In this document: in pieces, positions 16,934-24,798 of the stretch | Layout: every line of letters starts with the position of its first letter | Numbering within the stretch: the stretch's first letter is position 1 | Source: Heliomarina baculiformis | Lineage (GTDB): Bacteria > Pseudomonadota > Alphaproteobacteria > Rhodobacterales > Rhodobacteraceae | Reading direction: 5' to 3' | Length of the DNA: 64,000 nt | Assembly (NCBI RefSeq): GCF_019966545.1 | Contig: NZ_JAIMIC010000003.1 | Coordinates: 62,001-126,000, forward strand | Made by a program: the position numbers and the translations under genes | Notes under the pieces: generated by a model | The model's database searches: none | The model's input: the letters and a program-made list of their open reading frames with translations, nothing else | What the model was told of the DNA's origin: nothing

Positions 16934-19215
16934 ACCTTGATCCCCATGCCTTCGCCGCGTTCTGCCAGACGCTGCATCTGGTCGCGGCCGGGCAGATAGG
17001 GCAGGGGCCATTGCGTCGCGGTATCGCCAAGCGCCGCCGCCGCGTGCAGTGTCCAGTAGGGATCGGCGAGATGCGGACGGGCAAGGCAGACCAGATCGGC
17101 ACGGCCCGCCATCAGGATCGAATTAACGTGATCGGGCTCATAGATATTGCCCACGGTCATCGTTGCCATGTTCAGCTCGTTGCGGATGCGGTCCGAGAAC
17201 GGCGTCTGGAACATGCGCCCGTAGACCGGTTGCGCCTCGGTGCTGGTCTGCCCGGCCGAGACATCGACGATATCGACACCCGCATCGCGGAACATCGCGG
17301 CGATCTCGACCGCTTCCTCGGCCCCGACACCGCCTTCGGCCCAGTCCGTCGCGGAAATCCGCACCGACATCGGCTTTTCCTCGGGCCACACCGCGCGCAT
17401 CGCGGCAAAGACCTCCAGCGGATAGCGCATCCGGTTTTCCAGCGATCCGCCATACTCATCCGAGCGCCGGTTCGACAGCGGCGAGATAAACGAGGAAATC
17501 AGGTAACCGTGCGCCGCGTGCAGTTCGACCATGTCGAACCCGGCGCGATTGGCCATTTCCGTCGACGCGACGAACTGATCGCGAATCTCGTCCATATCGG
17601 CGCGCGTCATCTCGCGCGGCGCGGCATTGTTGTCGGACCAAGGCACCGAGGAGGCCGAAAGCAGCTCCCAGTTGCCATCCTTCAGAGGCGCGTCCATCAC
17701 CTCCCAGCCCAGCTGGGTCGAGCCTTTGCGCCCGGAATGACCGATCTGCATACACAGCTTCGCCTCGGTCTCGGCATGCACAAAGTCACAAAGCCGCTTC
17801 CACGCCGCCTCGTGTTCGGGCGCGTAAAGCCCCGGACAGCCCGGCGTGATCCGCCCTTCGGGCGACACACAGGTCATCTCGGTATAGACCAGCCCCGCGC
17901 CGCCCTTGGCCCGTTCCGCGTAATGGGCAAAATGCCAGTCTGTCGGGCAGCCGTCGACTGCCTTGTACTGCGCCATGGGCGAAACCACGACCCGGTTGAC
18001 CAGCCGCATGTCGCGCAACTGGAAAGGTGCGAACATCGGTGCACGATGTACCCCGTTCGCCCCGGCCTGCGTCTGAAACCATTCCTCTGCCGAGCGCAGC
18101 CATTCCGGGTCGCGCAGGCGCAGGTTTTCGTGACTGATCCGCTGCGACCGCGTCAGCAGCGAATAGTTGAACTGCACCGGGTCCAGATCCAGATAACGCT
18201 CGACTTCCTCGAACCATTCGGTCGAGTTGCGCGCCGCCGATTGCAGGCGCAACACGTCCAGCCGCCGGTCTTCCTGATAGCGGGTAAAGGCGTCTTCCAG
18301 CGTCGGTTGGCTCTCGATCAGATCCGCCAGCGCAATCGCCGATTCCAGTGCCAGTTTCGACCCCGACCCGATCGAGAAATGCGCCGTGGCGGAACTGTCG
18401 CCCAGCAGCACGACATTCTCGTGGTGCCATTTCTCGCAGAGCACCCGGTTGAAATTGATCCATGCCGAACCGCGAATATGTTTCGCATTGGTCATCAGCG
18501 CATGGCCGTCCAGATGGTCGCGGAAGATGTCCTCGCAGGCCGCGATGCTTTCCTCCTGGGTCATGTTGCCAAAGCCCCAGGCATCAAACGTCTCTTCCGA
18601 GCATTCGACAATGAACGTCGCCGTGTCGCTGTCGAACTGGTAGGCATGGGCCCAGACCCAGCCATGCTTTGTTTTTTCAAAGATAAAGGTGAACGCATTG
18701 TCGAACTTGGCATGGGTGCCAAGCCAGACGAACTTGCAGGCGCGGGTGTCAATCTCGGGTTTGAAATGTTCCGCGAAATGGCTGCGCACCCGCGAATTGA
18801 TCCCATCGGCCGCGACAACCAGATCGTATTCCTTTGAGAGCGCGTCGATGTCGGTCACGTCGGTTTCAAACTGCAGATCGACGCCAAGCTCACGCGCCCG
18901 TTCCTGCAACAAGAGCAGTAGACGCATCCGTCCGATACCGCAGAACCCGTGCCCTGTGGAAACGGTGTTCACCCCTTTGTGGATGACCGAAATGTCATCC
19001 CAATAGGCAAAATGTGCGTGGATCGCATCGGCGCTTTTGGGATCGTTTTCGCGCAGATTGGTCAGTGTCTCATCCGACAACACCACGCCCCAGCCAAAGG
19101 TATCGTCAGGGCGATTCCGTTCGAGCAGGGTGATTTCATGCTCGGGATTGCGCAGTTTCATACTGATCGCAAAATACAGCCCCGCAGGACCGCCACCCAG
19201 ACAAACAACTTTCAT
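16930..19215 (-). CDS. 2-aminobenzoyl-CoA monooxygenase/reductase (two-domain flavoenzyme)
   Basis: The 761-residue protein is a fusion. Residues 1-380 are a FAD aromatic hydroxylase (dinucleotide motif [22 protein letters not shown] motif [19 protein letters not shown] motif [20 protein letters not shown]). Residues 395-745 are an old-yellow-enzyme FMN reductase ([50 protein letters not shown]). This two-domain layout is the hallmark of the enzyme that hydroxylates and dearomatises 2-aminobenzoyl-CoA, and of the related salicylyl-CoA 5-hydroxylase group. It is the first gene of the operon, with GGAGGAAG upstream and a candidate MarR site ahead. The neighbouring ligase and beta-oxidation genes favour anthranilate; salicylate is the alternative. 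Confidence 0.92.
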   Translation of the reverse strand: MKVVCLGGGPAGLYFAISMKLRNPEHEITLLERNRPDDTFGWGVVLSDETLTNLRENDPKSADAIHAHFAYWDDISVIHKGVNTVSTGHGFCGIGRMRLLLLLQERARELGVDLQFETDVTDIDALSKEYDLVVAADGINSRVRSHFAEHFKPEIDTRACKFVWLGTHAKFDNAFTFIFEKTKHGWVWAHAYQFDSDTATFIVECSEETFDAWGFGNMTQEESIAACEDIFRDHLDGHALMTNAKHIRGSAWINFNRVLCEKWHHENVVLLGDSSATAHFSIGSGSKLALESAIALADLIESQPTLEDAFTRYQEDRRLDVLRLQSAARNSTEWFEEVERYLDLDPVQFNYSLLTRSQRISHENLRLRDPEWLRSAEEWFQTQAGANGVHRAPMFAPFQLRDMRLVNRVVVSPMAQYKAVDGCPTDWHFAHYAERAKGGAGLVYTEMTCVSPEGRITPGCPGLYAPEHEAAWKRLCDFVHAETEAKLCMQIGHSGRKGSTQLGWEVMDAPLKDGNWELLSASSVPWSDNNAAPREMTRADMDEIRDQFVASTEMANRAGFDMVELHAAHGYLISSFISPLSNRRSDEYGGSLENRMRYPLEVFAAMRAVWPEEKPMSVRISATDWAEGGVGAEEAVEIAAMFRDAGVDIVDVSAGQTSTEAQPVYGRMFQTPFSDRIRNELNMATMTVGNIYEPDHVNSILMAGRADLVCLARPHLADPYWTLHAAAALGDTATQWPLPYLPGRDQMQRLAERGEGMGIKV

Positions 19216-19268
19216 GATACGCTCCGCTTTCGGGCTTCCTCCGGGAAAGAGTGGCAGTCTCCAGAATT

Positions 19269-19301
19269 TATTTCAAGTATAAAATATCTGCACCTGAAAT
19301 A
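19269..19301. promoter_or_regulatory. Candidate MarR operator before the anthranilate operon
   Basis: TATTTCA (19269-19275) and TGAAATA (19295-19301) are a perfect 7-bp inverted repeat. The match extends to AAGT/ACCT with one mismatch. It lies 54 bp before the monooxygenase/reductase start, in an AT-rich patch. Similar TTTCA...TGAAA sites are common for MarR proteins of aryl-CoA operons; binding is inferred. Confidence 0.4.
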
Positions 19302-19371
19302 TCTCTTTTGACCCGGCTCGGGCGGCTTTCCTGCTCAACGGAAAGGCATTTCAGGCGCGCGGATGAATATT

Positions 19372-19387
19372 TTGACCTTTCGGTAAA
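19372..19387. promoter_or_regulatory. Degenerate RutR-type site before preT
   Basis: TTGACCTTTCGGTAAA keeps the two half-sites of the RutR palindrome (TTGACC, N4, GGTCAA) with one mismatch. It lies about 77 bp before the preT start, in the region shared with the divergent anthranilate operon. Confidence 0.45.
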
Positions 19388-19463
19388 AAAATTATTGCCA
19401 AGTGGCAAAGCTGTGGCAGGGTGCAGGTAACAATAAAGCGAAACGATCATCAGGGAGATGATG

Positions 19464-20798
19464 ATGGGCAATAGCCAGACGACCCCGGGCATCGTGGCCG
19501 GGCGCCTTCCAGCCGACCGAATACAAGAAAACTTCGACGACCTGCATCCGGCCTACGCACCGCACGAGGCGGCGGTGGCTGCGGACCGGTGCTATTTCTG
19601 TCACGACGCGCCCTGCATGACGGCGTGCCCGACCAGCATCGACATCCCGCTCTTTATCCGCCAGATCGCCACCGGCACGCCCGAGGCGGCGGCCAGGACG
19701 ATCCTGAACCAGAACATCCTTGGCGGCATGTGCGCTCGCGTCTGCCCGACGGAAACGCTCTGCGAAGAGGTCTGCGTTCGCGAAGTGGCCGAGGGTAAAC
19801 CGGTCGAGATCGGCCGTCTGCAACGCTATGCCACCGACACGCTTATGGATGCGGGCAAGCATCCTTTCACCCGCGCCGCACCGACGGGCAAAAGCGTCGC
19901 GGTGGTCGGGGCAGGGCCTGCAGGTCTTTCCTGTGCGCACCGTCTCGCGATGCTTGGCCATGACGTCGTGATCTACGAAGCGCGCCCCAAGGCGGGCGGG
20001 CTCAACGAATTCGGCATCGCCGCCTATAAGGCACCTAACGGTTTTGCCACGGCCGAGGTCGAGTGGCTGCTGCAGATCGGCGGCATCACCATTCAGGAAG
20101 GGCAGGCGCTGGGCGACCAGATCACCCTGTCGGGCCTGAAAGAATCCCATGACGCGGTTTTTCTCTCCATCGGTCTCAGCGGCGTCAACGCCCTGCGGGC
20201 CGAGGGCGAAGACCGTGAAGGTGTCGAAGACGCGGTCTCCTTCATCGCCGAGTTGCGCCAGACCAGCGACCTGACCACCCTCCCGGTGGGCCGCAACGTG
20301 GTCGTGATCGGCGGCGGCATGACAGCCGTGGACGCGGCGGTTCAGTCGAAGCTGCTGGGCGCCGAAAATGTGACCATCGCCTATCGGCGCGGGCAGGAAG
20401 CGATGGGCGCAAGCCGTTACGAACAGGATCTTGCCGCCCAGAACGGCGTGCGCCTGATGTTCAACGTCCAGCCCGTCGCCGTGCACGGCAATGGCCGCGC
20501 GGTCGAAATCGAGCTGGAATATACCACCGACACCGGCAGCGGGCTGACCGGCACCGGCGAAACCTTCCGCCTGCCTGCGGATCAGGTGTTCAAGGCCATT
20601 GGCCAGACGCTTGGCGACACGCCCGAGGGTATCACGCTCGAGGGTCGAAAGATCGCCGTGAATGACACGGGCCGCACCTCGCTCGACGGTGTCTGGGCCG
20701 GGGGCGATTGTGCCAGCGGCGGCGATGACCTGACCGTGACCGCCGTGGCCGAAGGTCGCGACGCCGCGATGGATATTCACGCCACACTGGTGGGCTGA
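19464..20798 (+). CDS. preT: NAD-dependent dihydropyrimidine dehydrogenase, PreT subunit
   Basis: This ~444-residue electron-transfer subunit of dihydropyrimidine dehydrogenase passes electrons between NAD(H) and PreA. The N-terminus has two cysteine clusters for [4Fe-4S] (CYFCHDAPCMTACP and CARVCPTETLCEEVC). It is followed by two nucleotide-binding motifs (VAVVGAGPAGLSCAHRLAML for FAD and NVVVIGGGMTAVDAAVQSKL for NAD) and the C-terminal FAD motif GVWAGGDCASGGDDLTVTAV. Three ATGs in a row follow GGGAG; the third (19464) has the best spacing. It is the first gene of the pyrimidine operon and is followed by preA. Confidence 0.94.
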   Translation: MGNSQTTPGIVAGRLPADRIQENFDDLHPAYAPHEAAVAADRCYFCHDAPCMTACPTSIDIPLFIRQIATGTPEAAARTILNQNILGGMCARVCPTETLCEEVCVREVAEGKPVEIGRLQRYATDTLMDAGKHPFTRAAPTGKSVAVVGAGPAGLSCAHRLAMLGHDVVIYEARPKAGGLNEFGIAAYKAPNGFATAEVEWLLQIGGITIQEGQALGDQITLSGLKESHDAVFLSIGLSGVNALRAEGEDREGVEDAVSFIAELRQTSDLTTLPVGRNVVVIGGGMTAVDAAVQSKLLGAENVTIAYRRGQEAMGASRYEQDLAAQNGVRLMFNVQPVAVHGNGRAVEIELEYTTDTGSGLTGTGETFRLPADQVFKAIGQTLGDTPEGITLEGRKIAVNDTGRTSLDGVWAGGDCASGGDDLTVTAVAEGRDAAMDIHATLVG

Positions 20799-20801
20799 CC
20801 C

Positions 20802-20873
20802 ATGTTCGACAAAGACAAGACCAGCAAAGCCAATCCAAGTTTCCGTTTCATGGGAGATACGCCAAATGGCTGA
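20802..20873 (+). CDS. Possible 23-residue peptide between preT and preA
   Basis: An open frame MFDKDKTSKANPSFRFMGDT (then PNG) starts four bases behind the preT stop and ends in a TGA that overlaps the start of preA by eight bases. It has no clear ribosome site of its own but could be reached by translation from preT. It may be a coupling leader for preA or chance. Confidence 0.3.
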   Translation: MFDKDKTSKANPSFRFMGDTPNG

Positions 20874-22170
20874 TCTGACAACAGAATTTCTGGGCATCAA
20901 GAGCCCCAACCCGTTCTGGCTCGCCTCGGCGCCGCCCACCGACAAGGAATATAACGTCCGCCGCGCCTTTGAGGCCGGCTGGGGCGGGGTCGTCTGGAAG
21001 ACCCTCGGCGCCGAAGGCCCGCCGGTGGTGAACGTGAACGGCCCGCGTTATGGCGCGATCTATGGCGCCGACCGTCGCCTGCTAGGGCTTAACAATATCG
21101 AGCTGATCACCGACCGGCCGCTGCAGACCAATCTCGATGAAATCACCCGCGTCAAAAAAGATTACCCCGATCGCGCGATCATTGTCTCGATCATGGTGCC
21201 CTGCGAGGAAGAGGCTTGGAAAGACATCCTGCCCCGGGTCGAGGCAACGGGCGCAGACGGGATCGAGCTGAACTTCGGCTGCCCGCACGGCATGGCCGAA
21301 CGCGGCATGGGTTCGGCCGTTGGCCAGGTGCCGGAGTACATCACGATGGTCACGGAATGGTGCAAGAAATACTACTCCAAGCCAGTGATCGTTAAGCTGA
21401 CGCCGAACATCACCGATATCCGCAAACCGGCGCAGGCCGCGTTCAAAGGCAATGCCGACGCGGTTTCGCTGATCAACACGATCAACTCGATCACCTCGGT
21501 CGATCTTGATCTGCTGGCGCCGCAGCCGACCATCGATGGCAAGGGCACCCACGGCGGCTATTGTGGCCCCGCGGTCAAGCCCATCGCGCTGAACATGGTT
21601 GCCGAGATCGCCCGCGATCCTGAAACCCATGGCAAGCCGATCAGCGCGATCGGCGGCATCACCACATGGCGCGACGCCGCCGAATTCATGGTGATGGGTG
21701 CGGGCAACGTGCAGGTCTGCACGGCGGCGATGACCTACGGCTTCAAGATCGTGCAAGAGATGATCTCGGGCCTCAGCCAGTGGATGGATGAAAAGGGCTA
21801 TGCCTCGACATCCGAATTCGTCGGCGCAGGCGTGCCGAACGTGACGGACTGGCAGTATCTCAACCTGAACTACATCACCAAGGCGCGCATCGACCAGGAC
21901 GCCTGCATCAAATGCGGCCGCTGCTATGCCGCCTGCGAAGATACCTCGCACCAGGCGATCTCCATGTCGGCGGACCGGGTCTTCGAAGTGCAGGATGACG
22001 AATGCGTGGCCTGCAACCTCTGCGTCGATGTCTGCCCGGTCGAGAACTGCATCACGATGATCGAGCTGCAACCCGGCGAGATCGACAAACGCACGCAGAA
22101 AGTGGTCCAGCCGGAATACGCGAACTGGACGACCCACCCGAACAATCCTGCGGCGCAAGCGGCGGAATGA
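20866..22170 (+). CDS. preA: Dihydropyrimidine dehydrogenase, PreA catalytic subunit
   Basis: This 434-residue subunit reduces uracil and thymine to the 5,6-dihydro forms. Residues 1-310 form the FMN TIM barrel of the dihydroorotate/dihydropyrimidine dehydrogenase family (LGIKSPNPFWLASAPPT, then IELNFGCPHGMAERGMGSAV, and SLINTINSI). Residues ~335-400 carry two ferredoxin clusters (CIKCGRCYAAC and CVACNLCVDVCPVENC). By eye, the position that is the catalytic cysteine in mammalian enzyme (LACGQ) is V152 here (SAVGQ). GGGAG lies upstream of the ATG. Partner genes preT, amidohydrolase and dihydropyrimidinase support a pyrimidine role. Confidence 0.93.
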   Translation: MADLTTEFLGIKSPNPFWLASAPPTDKEYNVRRAFEAGWGGVVWKTLGAEGPPVVNVNGPRYGAIYGADRRLLGLNNIELITDRPLQTNLDEITRVKKDYPDRAIIVSIMVPCEEEAWKDILPRVEATGADGIELNFGCPHGMAERGMGSAVGQVPEYITMVTEWCKKYYSKPVIVKLTPNITDIRKPAQAAFKGNADAVSLINTINSITSVDLDLLAPQPTIDGKGTHGGYCGPAVKPIALNMVAEIARDPETHGKPISAIGGITTWRDAAEFMVMGAGNVQVCTAAMTYGFKIVQEMISGLSQWMDEKGYASTSEFVGAGVPNVTDWQYLNLNYITKARIDQDACIKCGRCYAACEDTSHQAISMSADRVFEVQDDECVACNLCVDVCPVENCITMIELQPGEIDKRTQKVVQPEYANWTTHPNNPAAQAAE

Positions 22171-22178
22171 TCCCTCCC

Positions 22179-22240
22179 GACCGCGCCCAAGAAAATTTCA
22201 TTTTCTTGTAAAATTTCTTGAAAGAAATTTGGGCGTGGTC
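22179..22240. repeat. Nested inverted repeats between preA and the MFS gene
   Basis: Outer arms GACCGCGCCCAA (22179-22190) and TTGGGCGTGGTC (22229-22240) pair with one mismatch. Inside lies AAATTTCTT / AAGAAATTT (22211-22219 and 22222-22230), a perfect 9-bp pair with a two-base centre. The inside is very AT-rich for this DNA. It may be an operon-internal terminator or RNA-stability element; there is no trailing T-run. Confidence 0.6.
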
Positions 22241-22255
22241 ACATAAGGGCGGGAC

Positions 22256-23596
22256 ATGAAACAGTTTCTCCCCATCAGCGCCTTGCTTTTCGGCTCCGCT
22301 CTGCTGATCTTTGCGGGCGGGATCAACGCGCTGATCCTGCCGATCCGGGGCTCCGCCGAAGGCTTCAGCGCCGCCTCCCTCGGCCTGCTCGGCACCGGCT
22401 GGGCCATTGGCTATGTGCTCGGCTGCATCTTCTGCCCAAGGCTCGTGGGTAAGGTCGGTCATATCCGGTCCTTCGGCGTCATGGCCGCCTTTGCCGCCAT
22501 CTCGGTCCTTTTCTCGCTGCTCTACATGAAAACCTGGGTCTGGGTGCCACTGCGGGGGCTGTCTGGGTTCTGTTTCGCCGGGGCCGCGATGATCGTCGAA
22601 AGCTGGCTCAGCGAAAGGGCCGAGCCCGAATCTCGCGGTCGTATCTTCGGCATTTACACGATGGTGAACCTGCTGGCCTCCACCGGCGGTCAGATGTCGC
22701 TGGCGCTGGGGGATACGGGCGGTTTCGCCTTCTTCGTCTTCGCCGCGATCTTTTACTGCCTCGCGCTGGTGCCGCTTTCGATCTCTTCCAGCGCCACGCC
22801 CAAACCGCTGGTCAGCGTCCGGCTCGATCCCGGCGCGCTCTGGCGCAATTCGCCGGTCGCGGTGGTTGCCGTGTTCTGCGTCGGTGTCTCCAACAGCGCC
22901 TTCGGCACGCTTTCGGCGGTTTATGCCGACAGGGTTGGGCTCATTCTTGGATCCGTTGCGCTCTTTGCGAGCTTGCCGGTGCTTGCCGGGGCGATATCGC
23001 AAGTGCCCATCGGCATGGCCTCGGACCGGCTCGATCGGCGTAAGGTGCTGATCGCGGTGGCGGTTGCGGCCTTGCTGGCCGATCTCGCTTTTATCCTGCT
23101 GCAACCCGAGACTCTCAGCATCAACCTTCTGCTGGCCGCAGCCTTTGGCGCTACGGTCTTTGCCATGTATCCGATTATCGTGGCCCATGCGAATGACCAC
23201 GCCCCGCCCGGCACAGGGATTCAGGTCAGCGGCGGCCTGCTGATGATTTTCGGAGTCGGTTCGATCATAGGGCCCACGGTCGCCGGTTTCGGTATGGCGC
23301 AGTTCGGCTCTTTCGGGCTCTTTCTCACGACTCTTGCGGCGCATGTCCTGCTGATCGGTTTTACTTTACTGCGCATCCGGACCCGTGCCCCCGTGGCCGA
23401 GGCCGACAAGGGCAGCTTTGTCATGACGCCCGCCGGTCGCGGATCGACACCGGAAACCGCCGCGCTGGCCTATGGTGAGGGCGAAGACGCGCCCGTCGAA
23501 CCCGAGGCTGCGCAAACCGAGGACGTGCTGCAGAACCATGACCGGCCAGACAGCGCGGCGCCGGAAACCAAAGCGGCGGACGAGCCAAAAACCTAA
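22256..23596 (+). CDS. MFS transporter
   Basis: This 446-residue protein has twelve predicted hydrophobic helices and a hydrophilic, acidic C-terminal tail of about 60 residues. Motif-A-like loops are present (CPRLVGKVGHIRS, SDRLDRRKVLIAVAVA), and the region LRGLSGFCFAGAAMIVESWL is typical of the YcaD-type subgroup. It lies in the plus-strand pyrimidine cluster, 85 bp behind preA, so it may move a pyrimidine or a breakdown product. The substrate is unknown, and the gene may be an independent exporter. Confidence 0.85.
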   Translation: MKQFLPISALLFGSALLIFAGGINALILPIRGSAEGFSAASLGLLGTGWAIGYVLGCIFCPRLVGKVGHIRSFGVMAAFAAISVLFSLLYMKTWVWVPLRGLSGFCFAGAAMIVESWLSERAEPESRGRIFGIYTMVNLLASTGGQMSLALGDTGGFAFFVFAAIFYCLALVPLSISSSATPKPLVSVRLDPGALWRNSPVAVVAVFCVGVSNSAFGTLSAVYADRVGLILGSVALFASLPVLAGAISQVPIGMASDRLDRRKVLIAVAVAALLADLAFILLQPETLSINLLLAAAFGATVFAMYPIIVAHANDHAPPGTGIQVSGGLLMIFGVGSIIGPTVAGFGMAQFGSFGLFLTTLAAHVLLIGFTLLRIRTRAPVAEADKGSFVMTPAGRGSTPETAALAYGEGEDAPVEPEAAQTEDVLQNHDRPDSAAPETKAADEPKT

Positions 23597-23738
23597 GGAT
23601 GCCGCTGCGCGCGCCTTCGAGAAAATTGCGCGGGGGCCGTCTCAGGTGCCCGCAAATTATGCAGAAACAGCCCGTTGCCTGCGGCCAACCGCCCTGCGGC
23701 GACGCGCAGGCCAGCCATTCAGAGGGCGAATCTCTCCC

Positions 23739-24356
23739 TCAGGACGGGGTCAGCATGCGGGTGAAAAGGGTGGTCAGATAGATCTCTGCCTCGGGGAAGG
23801 GGTCGTCCACGCCTTCGCCAAGCACGGCGCGCACCTGCACGTCGAAATCGGCATAATGCTGGGTCAGGGACCAGATCGAAAAGAACAGGTGATGCGGATT
23901 CACCCGGGCAATCCGGCCCTCTTCCGCCCACTGATTAATGATCTTTGCCTTCTCGTCGACGAGGCTGCGCAGGGCGCCGCTCAGCTCGCTTTCAATCAGT
24001 GGCGCGCCCTGGATGATCTCATTGGCAAACAGCCGGCTTTCGCGCGGGAAATCCCGGCTCATTTCCAGCTTTCGCTGTACGTAGGCAAGGATTTCCGGCA
24101 GCGGTTCGCCGCTTGGTTTCATGGCCCGAAGCGGGTCGAGCCATGTGTCAAGAAGCCCGCCAAGAAGTGCCTCGTAGATCGCCTCCTTGGTCGGGAAATA
24201 GTATAGCAGGTTGGGCTTGCTCAGCCCCGCCGTCGCCGCGATCTGGTCCACCGTCGCGCCGCCGAACCCCCGCAGCGAAAAAACATCGAGCGCCGCATCA
24301 AGGATGGTTGCGCGGTTTTTCTGCTGGATACGGGTCACGGGGCGGGCTTCGTTCAT
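23739..24356 (-). CDS. TetR family regulator, RutR-like
   Basis: The 205-residue protein has a TetR helix-turn-helix (ATILDAALDVFSLRGFGGAT, then VDQIAATAGLSKPNLLYYFP) and a C-terminal domain like that of RutR, the uracil-responsive repressor (MSRDFPRESRLFANEIIQGA, then FFSIWSLTQHYADFD). It is divergent from the cupin/amidohydrolase genes, and the shared gap holds a perfect RutR-type palindrome. The likely role is repression of pyrimidine catabolism with release by uracil or thymine. The family match is by inspection; the operator and context make it convincing. Confidence 0.88.
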   Translation of the reverse strand: MNEARPVTRIQQKNRATILDAALDVFSLRGFGGATVDQIAATAGLSKPNLLYYFPTKEAIYEALLGGLLDTWLDPLRAMKPSGEPLPEILAYVQRKLEMSRDFPRESRLFANEIIQGAPLIESELSGALRSLVDEKAKIINQWAEEGRIARVNPHHLFFSIWSLTQHYADFDVQVRAVLGEGVDDPFPEAEIYLTTLFTRMLTPS

Positions 24357-24458
24357 CGGGGCTCCTTCGTCTGCCTAAATTCGCGTCGTTCCCGACGCCC
24401 AACGCAAGAGGGTTTCGTGTCAACTTCTTGACGTATCACCCTGTCGTGATAGCGTCGC

Positions 24459-24476
24459 TTTGACCATATGGTCAAA
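24459..24476. promoter_or_regulatory. Perfect RutR-type operator palindrome
   Basis: TTTGACCATATGGTCAAA is an 18-bp perfect palindrome and fits the TTGACCA-N2-TGGTCAA site known for E. coli RutR. It lies between the RutR-like TetR gene and the cupin gene, about 27 bp before the cupin start. Confidence 0.85.
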
Positions 24477-24502
24477 AAGATAATAGCCAAGGGGATCCAG
24501 CC

Positions 24503-24787
24503 ATGCGCGATGCCGCCAAAGCCACCCAAATGATTGACGATGACCGCGTCCGAGTCACTCGTTTCGATTTCGAACCCGGTGCGGAAACCGGCTGGCATAA
24601 GCACGGCATGGATTACGTTGTCACGACGCTGACCGACTGTACCATGGAACTCGAAGATCCCGATGGCAGCTCGCGCGTGGTCGAGATGGCGGCGGGCACC
24701 AGCTATCGTCGCTCCTCCGGCGTGCATCACAACGTGATCAATGGCGGGGACCAGCCCATGGCCTTTGTCGAAGTAGAATTGAAATAG
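24503..24787 (+). CDS. Small cupin protein of the pyrimidine cluster
   Basis: This 94-residue single cupin domain has motif 1 residues FEPGAETGWHKHGMDYVVTT (G, H-x-H) and motif 2 around YRRSSGVHHNVING, enough for metal binding. It resembles the small cupins found with beta-alanine and amide catabolism. It is the first gene of the plus operon behind the RutR-type site, with 11 bases to the amidohydrolase gene. A direct step is not known; a sensor or helper role in beta-ureidopropionate/beta-alanine metabolism is inference. Confidence 0.82.
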   Translation: MRDAAKATQMIDDDRVRVTRFDFEPGAETGWHKHGMDYVVTTLTDCTMELEDPDGSSRVVEMAAGTSYRRSSGVHHNVINGGDQPMAFVEVELK

Positions 24788-24798
24788 GAGAGCCACCC

